Positions 35,844-45,037 are shown, numbered from the stretch's first letter. The stretch is 64,000 nucleotides of DNA from Streptomyces sp. NBC_01446 (GCF_026340095.1 NZ_JAPEPO010000001.1:1426001-1490000); one strand, 5' to 3'. Notes: a model not told the origin generated them from the sequence alone. Made by a program: numbers and translations.

Positions 35844-36828
35844 CCTGCTCCAGGGGGTCGCGCGCCCGCCGCTTGGCGATCACGGCGCACACCATCAGCT
35901 GCATCTGGTGGAACAGCATCAGCGGCAGCACAGCGAGGGACGCGTGCGCCCCGAACAGGACGCTCGCCATGGGCAGTCCGGCCGCCAGGGACTTCTTCGA
36001 CCCGGCGAACTGGATCGCGATGCTGTCCTCGCGCCCGAAGCCGAGCGCCTTGCCGCCGTACCAGGTGACCGACAGCATCACGGCGAGCAGCACCGCCTCG
36101 ACGACGAGGAGCCCGCCCAGGCGCACCGCGCTGACCTGGTGCCAGATGCCCTGGACCATGCCCTCGCTGAACGCGGTGTAGACGACGAGCAGGATCGAGC
36201 CGCGGTCCACGTAGCTCAGGACCTTCTTGTGCCGCGTGATGAAGGAGCCGACCCAGCGGCGCAGGAACTGCCCGGCGAGGAACGGCACGAGCAGCTGCAG
36301 CACGATCTTGACGAGGGAGTCCGCGGAGAACCCGCCGCCGCTGTTGCCGAGCAGCCCCGCCGCGAGCAGCGGCGTGATGACGATGCCGGCGAGCGAGGAG
36401 AAGGACCCCGCGCAGATCGCCGCGGGCACGTTGCCGCGGGCCATCGAGGTGAACGCGATCGACGACTGGATCGTCGAGGGGACGAGGGTGAGGAAGAGCA
36501 GCCCGTCGTAGAGGGACGGCGTGAGCATCACGGGGACGAGGCCGCGGGCCGCGAGGCCGAGGAGCGGGAAGACGACGAACGTGGCGGCGAGGACGGTCAC
36601 ATGGAGCCGCCAGTGCCTGAGCCCGTCGAGCGCCTCGCGGGTCGACAGGCGCGCCCCGTAGAGGAAGAAGAGGAACGCGACGGCGGTGGTCGAGGCGCCG
36701 GACGCGACATCGGCCGCACCGCCACGCGCGGGCAGGAGCGCCGCGAGGCCCACCGTCCCTATGAGCGCCAGGATGTAGGGGTCGACCGGCATCCAGGACG
36801 GCCAAGTCAGGCGTTTCACGGGTTCCAT
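35779..36828 (-). CDS. SBF-like (bile acid:sodium symporter superfamily) transporter
   Basis: 349 residues from ATG 36828 with AAGGA 6 bp upstream. About ten hydrophobic helices, with the family block LTLVPSTIQSSIAFTSMARGN (helix 4b region) and DSIAIQFAGSKKSLAAGLPMA (helix 9), which form the crossed-helix site of this fold. The pattern fits the PF13593 (YfeH/SBF-like) group, whose substrates are mostly unknown. It is divergent from a LysR gene, which probably controls it. The 3' end overlaps the convergent propeller-protein gene by 65 bp. Confidence 0.88.
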   Translation of the reverse strand: MEPVKRLTWPSWMPVDPYILALIGTVGLAALLPARGGAADVASGASTTAVAFLFFLYGARLSTREALDGLRHWRLHVTVLAATFVVFPLLGLAARGLVPVMLTPSLYDGLLFLTLVPSTIQSSIAFTSMARGNVPAAICAGSFSSLAGIVITPLLAAGLLGNSGGGFSADSLVKIVLQLLVPFLAGQFLRRWVGSFITRHKKVLSYVDRGSILLVVYTAFSEGMVQGIWHQVSAVRLGGLLVVEAVLLAVMLSVTWYGGKALGFGREDSIAIQFAGSKKSLAAGLPMASVLFGAHASLAVLPLMLFHQMQLMVCAVIAKRRARDPLEQVSEGERAAEPRTAAGTATRSR

Positions 36829-36951
36829 GTTCCTTGCTGTCGGTTCAGGTCGTGCCCTCTCCATCGTCCTCCTGATCACCGCGATCGGGAATCCTGCATA
36901 CCGCACTGACTGTCATCATGTTTCGCGATGGGCGCGGGTAGGGTCGGGGGC

Positions 36952-37821
36952 ATGTACGACCCCTCGCAGCTGCGTACGTTCCTCGCGGTGGCCCAGACGC
37001 TGAGCTTCACGCAGGCCGCCCGCCGCCTCGGCCTGCGCCAGTCCACGGTCAGCCAGCATGTGCGCCGCCTGGAGGACGCCACGGGGCGGACCCTGTTCAC
37101 GCGGGACACGCACACCGTGGAGCTCACGGAGGACGGCGAGGCGATGCTCGGCTTCGCGCGCCGGATCCTGGAGGTGCACGAGCAGGCGTCGGCGTTCTTC
37201 ACGGGCACGCGGCTGCGCGGGCGGCTGCGCTTCGGGGCGTCGGAGGACTTCGTCCTGACCCGGCTCACCGAGATCCTGGAGGCGTTCCGGCACGACCACC
37301 CGGAGGTGGACCTGGAGCTGACGGTCGAGCTGTCCGGGACGCTGCACGAGCAGCTCGACGCGGGCAAGCTCGACCTGGTCCTCGCCAAGCGGCGCCCGGA
37401 GGACCCGCGCGGCGAGTCCGTGTGGCACGACCGGCTGGTGTGGATCGGCGCGGAGCGGCTGCGCCTCGACCCGGACCGTCCGGTGCCGCTCATCGTGTAC
37501 CCGCCGCCGGGCATCTCGCGGGCCCTGGCCCTGGAAGCCCTGGAGCGGCACGGCCGCGCCTGGCGCGTGGCCTGCACCAGCGGCAGCCTCAACGGCCTGA
37601 TCGCGGCGGCCCGGGCGGGCCTCGGCGTGATGGCGCACTCGCGCGGCCTGATCCCGCCCGGCCTGGTCCGGGTGCCCGAGCGGGCGGGGCTGCCGGAGCT
37701 GGGCGAGGTGGACTTCGTCCTGCTGCACGGGCCGCGGCACGCCGGCGCCCAGAGGGACGCGGCGCAGGCGCTGGCCCAGGCGATCCTCGACGGGGGCGAC
37801 CGGCTGCACCGCAGCCGTTAG
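36952..37821 (+). CDS. LysR-family transcriptional regulator
   Basis: 289 residues from ATG 36952 (GGGGG upstream). The N-terminal winged helix reads QLRTFLAVAQTLSFTQAARR and QSTVSQHVRRLEDATGRTLF. The effector domain starts about residue 90 (GRLRFGASEDFVLTRL) and contains KLDLVLAKRRPEDPRG and TSGSLNGLIAAARAGLGV. The 123-bp divergent region before the SBF-like transporter gene is the obvious target. The ligand is presumably the transporter's substrate. Confidence 0.9.
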   Translation: MYDPSQLRTFLAVAQTLSFTQAARRLGLRQSTVSQHVRRLEDATGRTLFTRDTHTVELTEDGEAMLGFARRILEVHEQASAFFTGTRLRGRLRFGASEDFVLTRLTEILEAFRHDHPEVDLELTVELSGTLHEQLDAGKLDLVLAKRRPEDPRGESVWHDRLVWIGAERLRLDPDRPVPLIVYPPPGISRALALEALERHGRAWRVACTSGSLNGLIAAARAGLGVMAHSRGLIPPGLVRVPERAGLPELGEVDFVLLHGPRHAGAQRDAAQALAQAILDGGDRLHRSR

Positions 37822-38164
37822 GGTCTTCCGTCCGCCACAGGACGGGCCCGCCGTCCGCCGGGAGCGACCGCGTCGGCCGCCGCCAGGGATGGTCGTGAAC
37901 CGTCCGTGGAGAAATCGGAAGCGACCAGTCCGCCCAAAAAGCCCGCAGCGGACCCCCGGTAACCACCCCGTACAGATTCCGTGGAGATTACGCCACCGAA
38001 ACTTACTGAACCGTAGGAATTCTGTCCCGCCCTTCCCCTTGTGGCCGTATTTCACCGGCTGACCAGTGCATATTCCGCGCGCTCCCGCCCATTTGGACCC
38101 CTCCCGCCGGGGCGCGCGGTGGGGTACCGTCACCGGCGCTGTGCGGAGCGCCACAAGGAGCAAC
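37822..38164. other. 343-bp intergenic region before the acyl-CoA synthetase gene
   Basis: No gene was found on either strand. A short inverted repeat, GGACGG-GCCCG-CCGTCC (37840-37856), directly follows the LysR gene and may terminate it weakly. From about 37970 to 38090 the composition is less GC-rich (TTACTGAACCGTAGGAATTC and surroundings), as expected of a promoter. AAGGAG at 38155-38160 is the ribosome site of the next gene. Confidence 0.5.
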
Positions 38165-39991
38165 ATGCGCGAGTTCACCAATCCTCCTCTGGCGTCGGCG
38201 CCGCCGGTGGGCGGCCTGGCCGACGCTGTGTTCGACCACGCCCTCGAGGATCCGCTGCGCGTCGCGCTCGGCCGCAAGGACGATGCGGGTCGCTGGCACG
38301 ACGTGACGGCCGCCGAATTCCGTGACGAAGTGCTCGGGCTGGCCAAGGGGCTGCTCGCGCAGGGCGTCCGCTTCGGCGACCGCGTCGCGATCATGTCGAG
38401 GACCCGCTACGAGTGGACCCTCTTCGACTTCGCGCTGTGGACGATCGGCGCCCAGGTCGTGCCGATCTACCCCACGGCCTCCGCCGAGCAGGTCTTCTGG
38501 ACCCTGCACGACGCTCAGGTGTCGGCCGCGATGGTGGAGCACGAGGACCACGCGATGACGATCGCCACCGTCATCGGCCGCCTGCCCACGCTCAACCGGA
38601 TGTGGCAGCTGGACGCCGATCCCGTGCCCCATCTCATCGAGTCCGGCGCGCACATCGACGACGAGGTGGTGCACCGCCACCGGCGCGCCGTCACCCCCGA
38701 CGCGATCGCCACGATCATCTACACCTCGGGCACCACGGGCCGCCCCAAGGGCTGCGTCATCAGCCACGCGAACTTCATGTTCGAGGCGGACACGATGATC
38801 ACCCGCTGGGAGCCGGTGTTCCACTCCAAGCGCGGCGACGAGGCCTCGACCCTGCTGTTCCTGCCGCTCGCCCACGTCTTCGGGCGCATGGTGCAGATCG
38901 CCACGATTCGCGGCGGCGTGAAGCTCGGCCACCAGCCGCAGCTCAATGCGGCGGCCCTGCTTCCCGACCTGCAGTCGTTCCGCCCGACGTTCATCCTCGC
39001 CGTGCCGTACATCTTCGAGAAGGTCTTCAACGCGGCCCGCCGCAAGGCCGAGAAGGACGGCAAGTCGGGGCCGTTCGACAAGGCCGTCGAGTGCGCCGTC
39101 AAGTACGCGGACGCACAGGAGGCCAAGGCGTTCGGCACCGGCCCCGGACCGTCCGCGTCGCTGCGCATGCAGCACTCGATCTTCGACAAGCTCGTCTACT
39201 CCAAGGTCCGCGAGGCGATGGGCGGCCGCGTGCGGCACGCCATGTCGGGCGGCTCGGGCATGGACCGCCGCCTCGGCCTGTTCTTCGCGGGCGCCGGCGT
39301 CACGATCTACGAGGGCTACGGCCTCACCGAGTCGACGGCCGCGGCGACCGCGAACCCGCCGGAGCAGACCCGCTACGGCACGGTCGGCCAGGCCATCCCC
39401 GGCACGACGGTCCACATCGCCGACGACGGCGAGATCTGGCTGTACGGCGGCAACGTGTTCCAGGGGTACCTCAACGACCCGAAGTCCACCGACGCCACCC
39501 TGCACGACGGCTGGCTGGCCACCGGCGACCTCGGCGCGCTGGACGACGACGGCTACCTGACGATCACCGGCCGCAAGAAGGAGATCCTCGTGACCTCCGG
39601 CGGCAAGAGCGTCTCGCCGCAGCAGCTGGAGGAGCGGGTGCGCGACCATCCGCTGGTCGCCCAGTGCATCGTCGTCGGCAACGACCGCCCGTACATCGCC
39701 GCGCTCGTCACGCTGGAGGCCGAGGCCGTCGAGCACTGGCTGAACATGCGGGGCAAGCCGCCGCTGAAGCCCGCCGAGCTGGTCCACGACCCGGACCTGG
39801 AGACCGAGGTGCGCAGAGCCGTCGTGGCGGCCAACACCCTGGTCTCGCAGGCCGAGTCGATCCGTACGTTCCGGATACTGGCCTACCAGTTCACCGAGGA
39901 GCACGGGCTGCTCACGCCGTCCCTGAAGCTGAAGCGGAAGGCGATCGAGACGGCGTACTCGGAGGAGGTCGAGGCGCTGTACCGGGGCTGA
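38165..39991 (+). CDS. AMP-dependent long-chain acyl-CoA synthetase
   Basis: 608 residues from ATG 38165 behind AAGGAG. ANL-superfamily motifs: P-loop TIIYTSGTTGRPKGCVISH, LPLAHVFGRM, EGYGLTEST (A5), GWLATGDLG (A7), and the A10 lysine region TPSLKLKRKAIE. Length and the FVG-type insert fit the long-chain (FadD15/FAA-like) group. It activates fatty or aryl acids to CoA thioesters in the cytosol. It lies 155 bp upstream of a branched-chain-type ABC importer operon, a pairing seen in actinobacteria that suggests uptake plus activation of a carboxylic acid. Confidence 0.93.
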   Translation: MREFTNPPLASAPPVGGLADAVFDHALEDPLRVALGRKDDAGRWHDVTAAEFRDEVLGLAKGLLAQGVRFGDRVAIMSRTRYEWTLFDFALWTIGAQVVPIYPTASAEQVFWTLHDAQVSAAMVEHEDHAMTIATVIGRLPTLNRMWQLDADPVPHLIESGAHIDDEVVHRHRRAVTPDAIATIIYTSGTTGRPKGCVISHANFMFEADTMITRWEPVFHSKRGDEASTLLFLPLAHVFGRMVQIATIRGGVKLGHQPQLNAAALLPDLQSFRPTFILAVPYIFEKVFNAARRKAEKDGKSGPFDKAVECAVKYADAQEAKAFGTGPGPSASLRMQHSIFDKLVYSKVREAMGGRVRHAMSGGSGMDRRLGLFFAGAGVTIYEGYGLTESTAAATANPPEQTRYGTVGQAIPGTTVHIADDGEIWLYGGNVFQGYLNDPKSTDATLHDGWLATGDLGALDDDGYLTITGRKKEILVTSGGKSVSPQQLEERVRDHPLVAQCIVVGNDRPYIAALVTLEAEAVEHWLNMRGKPPLKPAELVHDPDLETEVRRAVVAANTLVSQAESIRTFRILAYQFTEEHGLLTPSLKLKRKAIETAYSEEVEALYRG

Positions 39992-40057
39992 TCGCGCGCC
40001 GGTACGTTCCCGACGGTAACCCCGCCACGAGGCCCTGACCCGGTCGCGAGTCGTTTC

Positions 40058-40103
40058 TGACGGTTCATCAATTACCGATGCGTCAGTTATTGACGGTTCA
40101 TCA
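40058..40103. promoter_or_regulatory. Phased 13-bp direct repeat upstream of the ABC importer operon
   Basis: TGACGGTTCATCA occurs exactly twice, at 40058-40070 and 40091-40103. Starts are 33 bp apart, about three helical turns. An inverted half-site CGTCA lies between them at 40080-40084. The region is 44 bp upstream of the GTG of the binding-protein gene. Similar half-sites occur inside the last gene of the operon (44710-44759). Confidence 0.55.
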
Positions 40104-40146
40104 GCTCGCACACAGAATCACCCTCACCCGACGGAGGGGGTCCATC

Positions 40147-41403
40147 GTGTCGCGAAATGTCCGCGTCATCACCGCCACTGTGGCGGCACTGCTGCTCGCC
40201 ACCGCCTGCAACTCCGCCGCAACCGGCAACTCCCCTGACAGCAAGGGGAGTTCGGTACGCGGAGTGACGGATGGCGCCATCAAGGTCGGCGGCATCGTCT
40301 CCATGACGACCGCCAGCGGCTACAGCAAGAAGGACACCGATCTCGGCGCGAGAGCCCGCTTCGCCCGTGCCAACGCCGAGGGCGGGATCAACGGCAGGAA
40401 GATCGACTACCTGGGCGCGGAGGACGACGGCCAGGACCCGGCCAAGAACCTCGCCGCGGCCCGCAAACTCGTCCAGCAGGACAAGGTGTTCGCGATCTCA
40501 CCGATGAGTTCGGTCACCTTCTCCGGCGCCGACTTCCTCCAGAAGCAGAAGGTTCCCACCTTCGGCTGGGGCACGATCCCGTCCTTCTGCGGACCCACCT
40601 ACATCTACGGCTTCGGCGGCTGCATGGTCCCGATGCCCGGCGGCACCATCTCGCAGACCTGGCCCGAGGGCCTCAAGCAGGTCACGCACGGCGCCATGGG
40701 GAAGACCGTCGCCATCCTCGCCAACGACAACGACGCGGGCACCTTCGCCATCCGCACCTACAAGCAGAGCTTCGCGTCCGCCGGATACAAGGTCACCTTC
40801 GCCAAGTCGTCCGTGCCCGCGACCTCGGTACCGAGCGACTGGTCGGCGTACACCAAGGAGATCCTGCGCAGCGACGGCGGCAAGGCGCCCGACATCGTCG
40901 TCTCCGTCATGCAGACCCCGTACAACATCGGCCTGTTCACCGCCGTCAAGCGCTCCGGGTACCGCGGCGTCCTCACCGACCCGACCGACTACGACCCGGG
41001 GCTGCTCGCCAAGAGCGCCACGAAGGAGGCGCTCGACGGAGTGCACATCCTGCTGACCTTCGAGCCCTTCGAGACGCGCTCGGCGGCGATGAAGCAGTTC
41101 AAGGCGGACATCAAGAAGGCGTCGGGCGGGAAGGACGTGCCCCTCAACATGCACATGATGACCGGCTACATGTCCGCCGACCTGTTCCTCTCCATCGCGC
41201 AGAAGGCCGGCCAAAACCTCACCGTCGCCTCCTTCCAGAAGGCCGCGGACGGGTTCTCCGACACCGGCACGATGGTCGGCGACCGCGCCCTGCCCAAGGG
41301 ACAGAAGGAGTCGTTCGGCTGCGGCGCCCTCGTCCAGCTCAAGAACGGGGCGTACCACGTCTCGTCACCCTTCAAGTGCTACGAGCCCATCCCGTTCAAG
41401 TAG
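40147..41403 (+). CDS. Branched-chain-type ABC transporter substrate-binding lipoprotein (LivK-like)
   Basis: 418 residues from GTG 40147 with GGAGGGGG upstream. The signal VRVITATVAALLL ends in the lipobox LLATAC. The type I periplasmic-binding fold (Peripla_BP_6) has GVTDGAIKVGGIVSMTTA, ARFARANAEGGINGRKIDYL, DDGQDPAKNLAAARKLVQQD and VAILANDNDAGTF. LivK relatives bind amino acids, but also aromatic and fatty carboxylates, urea and other compounds. The acyl-CoA synthetase upstream suggests an organic acid. It is first in the operon and lies 12 bp before the fused transporter gene. Confidence 0.9.
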   Translation: MSRNVRVITATVAALLLATACNSAATGNSPDSKGSSVRGVTDGAIKVGGIVSMTTASGYSKKDTDLGARARFARANAEGGINGRKIDYLGAEDDGQDPAKNLAAARKLVQQDKVFAISPMSSVTFSGADFLQKQKVPTFGWGTIPSFCGPTYIYGFGGCMVPMPGGTISQTWPEGLKQVTHGAMGKTVAILANDNDAGTFAIRTYKQSFASAGYKVTFAKSSVPATSVPSDWSAYTKEILRSDGGKAPDIVVSVMQTPYNIGLFTAVKRSGYRGVLTDPTDYDPGLLAKSATKEALDGVHILLTFEPFETRSAAMKQFKADIKKASGGKDVPLNMHMMTGYMSADLFLSIAQKAGQNLTVASFQKAADGFSDTGTMVGDRALPKGQKESFGCGALVQLKNGAYHVSSPFKCYEPIPFK

Positions 41404-41415
41404 GGGGCGCCCCGC

Positions 41416-44148
41416 ATGTCCGACCTGCTGGTCTTCGTGCTGAGCGGACTCGTGTCGGGTGCGCTGTACGCGCTCCTCGCCACCGGCCTCGTCCTGTCCT
41501 ACTCGGCCTCCGGCCTCTTCAACTTCGCCCATGGCGCCACCGCCTACCTGTGCGCGCTCGCCTTCTACGAACTGCACTCCGGCCTCGGCTGGCCCGCCGT
41601 ACCGACCGCCCTCCTCCTCGTCTGCGTCGCATCTCCCCTGCTGGGATGGGGACTTGACCGGCTGATGTTCCGCAAGCTGGCGCGCGTCGGCGAGACAGCG
41701 CAGATCGTCGCGACCATCGGCCTCCTCGTCGCGCTGCCCGCGCTCGGCCTGTGGGTGGTGGAACTGCTCGACGACGCGGGGGTGTCCGTCAAGCCCGCCG
41801 AGAACCAGTTCGGGCTGCCGGGCGTGGGCCCGAGCCCCGCGAAGAACTGGCAGCTGATGGACGGCGTCGGCATCGACTCCGACCAGCTGATCACATGGGT
41901 GGCGACCGCCGCGGTCGCGCTCGGCCTGTGGATCCTGATGCGCCACACCACCCTCGGCCTGCGCCTGCGGGCCGCCGTCGACAACCGCTCACTCGTCGAA
42001 CTGCGCGGCATGAGCGCCGACCGGCTCTCCACCGTGGCGTGGATGCTGTCGTCCGGGCTCGCGGGACTCGCCGGCGTCCTCGCGACCCCGCTGCTCGGCC
42101 TGTCCGCACACGACTTCACCCTGTTCCTGTTCGTGTCGGCGACCGCCGCGGTCCTCGGGCGCTTCGCCTCCGTACCCCTCGCCTTCGCGGGCGGACTCGG
42201 TCTCGGCGTCCTGCAGAACCTCGTCGCCGGCTACTCCTCCTTCGCCGAACGCATCACGGGGTTCCGCACCGCCGTCCCGTTCCTGATCCTCTTCGCCGGT
42301 CTGCTGCTGCTCACCCGGCGACAGCGCACGGCGGGGACGGCCGCCGCCGACGCCCCGCCCGTCGACTACCTCGCGGGCCGTCCCTGGGCACGGAAGTGGG
42401 GACCGTGGGCGATGGCCGCCGTGCTGCTCGCGGCCGCCTTCTACACCGTGACGACCCCGTTCTGGAGCGGCATCCTCGCCCAGGGCCTCGCCCTCTCGCT
42501 CGTCTTCGTCTCCTTCACCGTCGTGACGGGGCTCGGCGCGATGGTGTCCCTCGCGCAAGCCACCTTCGTCACCGGCGCGGCGCTCGTGGCCGGGCTCCTG
42601 ATGAGCCACGGCTGGCCGTTCATCGCGGCGGCGCTCGTGGGCACCTGCGTCGCGGCCGTCCTCGGGGCGCTCGTGGCACTGCCCGCGCTGCGCCTCGGCG
42701 GCCGTACCCTCGCCCTCGCCACACTCGCCCTCGCCTTCCTCGCCGACCAAGTCCTTTTCCAGATGGGCTGGTTGAGGAACGGCGACACCGGCTGGGAGAT
42801 CCCGCGCCCCGTCTTCGGACCCGTCGACCTGAGCGACGACCGGGCGATGGGCGTCGCGATGGTCGTCCTGTGCGCGGCCGCCGTGGCCGCCCTCGGCGCA
42901 CTGCGCAACTCCCCCTCGGGCCGCGCGATGCTCGCCGTGCGCTCGGCGCCCGCCGCGGCGATGGCCTCCGGCGTCTCCGTCATCCGCACCAAACTCCTCC
43001 TCTTCACCCTCTCGGCCGGCCTCGCGGGCTTCGGGGGCGTGATGTACGCGTCGTACAACACCCGCATCACCGCTACCGACTTCACCGCGATGACGGGTCT
43101 CATCTGGCTCGCGGTGGTCGTCGCGGCCGGGGTGCGGCGCCCGCAGTTCGCGGTCGTCGCAGGCCTCGTCTACGCGATCGTGCCGCACCTCGTCGCGGAC
43201 TACGTCACGGACTCCGTCCATCTCCCGGTCGTCCTGTTCGGCCTGGCGGGCCTCGCACTCGCCAACGACCCGGACGGGTACTGCGCGGCGATCTCCGTAC
43301 GACGGCACAGGCGCAGGAGTACGAATCCGGGGGCGGCGGGCATCGGACTGTCCGAAGCGACGGTTCAGGCGCCCACCCCTCCTCAAGACAGCGGCACCCC
43401 GCCGGCCCTCGAACTGCGCGGCCTGCACGCCGGATACGACGGCGCGCCCGTCCTGCACGGAGTCGGCATCACCGTCCACCCCGGCGAGATCGTCGCCCTC
43501 CTCGGCCCCAACGGTTCCGGGAAGTCCACGACGTGCCGTACCGCCGCCGGACTCCTCACACCCCTGCGGGGGCAGGTGTACGTCGCCGGGCAGGACGTCA
43601 CACGCGAGGGCCCCGTCCGCCGGGCGCGGGCCGGCGTACTCCTCGCCCCCGAAGGGCGCGGCATCTTCCCCGCCCTCACCATCGAGGAGAACCTCACCCT
43701 GCACCTCGCCGACAAGCACGCGCGCGAGGCCGTGTACGAGCGCTTCGCCGGGCTCGCCGCCCGCCGCAACGTCACCGCCGGCGCACTCTCCGGCGGTGAA
43801 CAGCAACTGCTCGCCCTCGCCCCGCTCCTCCAGGAGCCGCCCCGGGTCCTCATCGCCGACGAGCCGTCCCTCGGTCTCGCGCCGCGCATCGTCGAGGACG
43901 TGTTCCGGCTGCTCACCGAACTCCGCGACGCCGGAACGGGGCTGCTCCTCGTCGAGGAGAAGGCCACCGAGATCCTCGGCGTCGCCGACACCGTCGCATA
44001 TCTCGACCGGGGCCGCGTCTCGTGGTGCGGCCCGCGCGCCGACGTGCGGGCCGACCGGCTCACCGAGGCCTACCTGGGGCTCGCCGCGAGCGGACCGGGC
44101 AGGGCGCAGGACGCGAAAGCGGAAGGGGAAGGGGCGGTGCGGCCATGA
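41416..44148 (+). CDS. Fused LivH-LivM-LivF ABC transporter protein (two permeases plus ATPase)
   Basis: 910 residues in one continuous frame from ATG 41416. Residues about 1-300 form a LivH-type permease (SYSASGLFNFAHGATAYL, NRSLVELRGMSADRLS). About 320-625 form a LivM-type permease (GLGAMVSLAQATFVTGAAL, VRSAPAAAMASGVSVIRTKL). A linker at about 625-660 is Arg- then Pro/Thr-rich. About 663-890 form a LivF-type ATPase with Walker A LLGPNGSGKSTT, Q-loop LLAPEGRGIF, signature LSGGEQQLLALA and Walker B VLIADEPSLGL. LivH, LivM and LivF are usually separate. No internal stop or clear start is seen at the domain joins. The partner ATPase LivG follows with an ATGA overlap. Confidence 0.92.
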   Translation: MSDLLVFVLSGLVSGALYALLATGLVLSYSASGLFNFAHGATAYLCALAFYELHSGLGWPAVPTALLLVCVASPLLGWGLDRLMFRKLARVGETAQIVATIGLLVALPALGLWVVELLDDAGVSVKPAENQFGLPGVGPSPAKNWQLMDGVGIDSDQLITWVATAAVALGLWILMRHTTLGLRLRAAVDNRSLVELRGMSADRLSTVAWMLSSGLAGLAGVLATPLLGLSAHDFTLFLFVSATAAVLGRFASVPLAFAGGLGLGVLQNLVAGYSSFAERITGFRTAVPFLILFAGLLLLTRRQRTAGTAAADAPPVDYLAGRPWARKWGPWAMAAVLLAAAFYTVTTPFWSGILAQGLALSLVFVSFTVVTGLGAMVSLAQATFVTGAALVAGLLMSHGWPFIAAALVGTCVAAVLGALVALPALRLGGRTLALATLALAFLADQVLFQMGWLRNGDTGWEIPRPVFGPVDLSDDRAMGVAMVVLCAAAVAALGALRNSPSGRAMLAVRSAPAAAMASGVSVIRTKLLLFTLSAGLAGFGGVMYASYNTRITATDFTAMTGLIWLAVVVAAGVRRPQFAVVAGLVYAIVPHLVADYVTDSVHLPVVLFGLAGLALANDPDGYCAAISVRRHRRRSTNPGAAGIGLSEATVQAPTPPQDSGTPPALELRGLHAGYDGAPVLHGVGITVHPGEIVALLGPNGSGKSTTCRTAAGLLTPLRGQVYVAGQDVTREGPVRRARAGVLLAPEGRGIFPALTIEENLTLHLADKHAREAVYERFAGLAARRNVTAGALSGGEQQLLALAPLLQEPPRVLIADEPSLGLAPRIVEDVFRLLTELRDAGTGLLLVEEKATEILGVADTVAYLDRGRVSWCGPRADVRADRLTEAYLGLAASGPGRAQDAKAEGEGAVRP

Positions 44149-44930
44149 GCGGAACCACTGGGGGATCCGTGCTCGAAGCGGCCGGGATCGGCGTCCGGTT
44201 CGGCGGGATCCGCGCGCTCGACGAGGTCGGAGTGACGCTGCGCGCCGGCGAGGTGTGCGGTCTCATCGGCCCGAACGGCGCAGGCAAGACCACGCTCTTC
44301 GACGTCGTCTCCGGTATCCGGCGCCCCGACGAGGGCCGCGTCCTCCTAAACGGCGAGGACATCACGCGCCGCTCCCCCGTGTGGCGGGCCCGCCACGGGA
44401 TGCGCCGCACGTTCCAGCGCCAGCAGCTCTTCGGCCAGCTCACGGTCGCGGACAACCTGCTGGTGGCGCAGGAGTGGCGGGGCGGCGGGGGCGGGCTCGC
44501 CGCCGATCTGCTGGCGGCGCCGACCAGACGGAGGTACGAGCGCCGGCGCCGCGAGCGGGCGTCGTCGATGCTGCACGCGTGCGGCCTCGACGCGCTGGCC
44601 GGAGAGTACACAGGGGCGCTGCCCGTGGGCCAGGCACGCATGGTGGAACTGGCCCGGGCGGGGGTGGAGGGGGCGCGGGTGGTGCTGCTCGACGAGCCTG
44701 CGTCAGGAATGACAGATGATGAAATCCGTCAGCTGAAATCTGTCATCCGTCATCTGTCAGACCAACAGGGCTGCGCCGTGCTCCTCGTCGAGCACAACGT
44801 CGCCTTCGTCATGGACCTCTGCTCCCGCATAGTCGTGCTCGACCTCGGGACCGTGCTGGCCGAGGGCACCCCGGCCGCGGTTCGCGCCGACCCGGCCGTA
44901 CGGGACGCCTATCTGGGTTCGGCCGGCTGA
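44145..44930 (+). CDS. Branched-chain-type ABC transporter ATP-binding protein (LivG-like)
   Basis: 261 residues from ATG 44145 (overlaps the previous stop). Walker A is LIGPNGAGKTTLF and Walker B VVLLDEPASGM, followed by the LivG-specific insert region (FQRQQLFGQLTVADNLLVAQ). The signature is ALPVGQARMVELARAG, with LPVGQ instead of LSGGQ, as in many LivG proteins. The switch histidine is in LLVEHNVAFVMDLC. Codons for residues about 189-208 are unusually AT-rich (ACA, GAT, GAA, AAA, TCT, CAT, TCA, CAA) against an otherwise GC-rich gene. Confidence 0.92.
   Translation: MSGTTGGSVLEAAGIGVRFGGIRALDEVGVTLRAGEVCGLIGPNGAGKTTLFDVVSGIRRPDEGRVLLNGEDITRRSPVWRARHGMRRTFQRQQLFGQLTVADNLLVAQEWRGGGGGLAADLLAAPTRRRYERRRRERASSMLHACGLDALAGEYTGALPVGQARMVELARAGVEGARVVLLDEPASGMTDDEIRQLKSVIRHLSDQQGCAVLLVEHNVAFVMDLCSRIVVLDLGTVLAEGTPAAVRADPAVRDAYLGSAG
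44710..44759. promoter_or_regulatory. AT-richer inverted/direct repeat patch inside the LivG gene
   Basis: TGACAGATGA (44710-44719) is the exact inverse of TCATCTGTCA (44750-44759). Between and including them the hexamer CYGTCA or its complement occurs five times. The patch is near 45 percent G+C inside a gene above 70 percent. It resembles the TGACGG sites upstream of the operon and could be an intragenic binding site. Confidence 0.4.
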
Positions 44931-44934
44931 GCGG

Positions 44935-44985
44935 GGCCCGGGGCGCACCTGTGAACACGCCGTGAACGGGAATGCGCCCCGGGCC
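44935..44985 (+). terminator. Terminator after the ABC importer operon
   Basis: Perfect 13-bp stem, GGCCCGGGGCGCA-type arm at 44935-44947 pairing with 44973-44985, and a 25-nt loop. It starts 5 bp after the LivG stop. Confidence 0.75.
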
Positions 44986-45037
44986 GTGATCGTTGACGAT
45001 GGGAGTACCAACCGACAACGCGAAGGATCGAGAGCTC

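Noticed and set aside
37840..37856. Short GGACGG/CCGTCC hairpin as a strong terminator for the LysR gene
   Set aside because: The stem has only 6 bp. It is mentioned only as a weak possibility in the intergenic entry.
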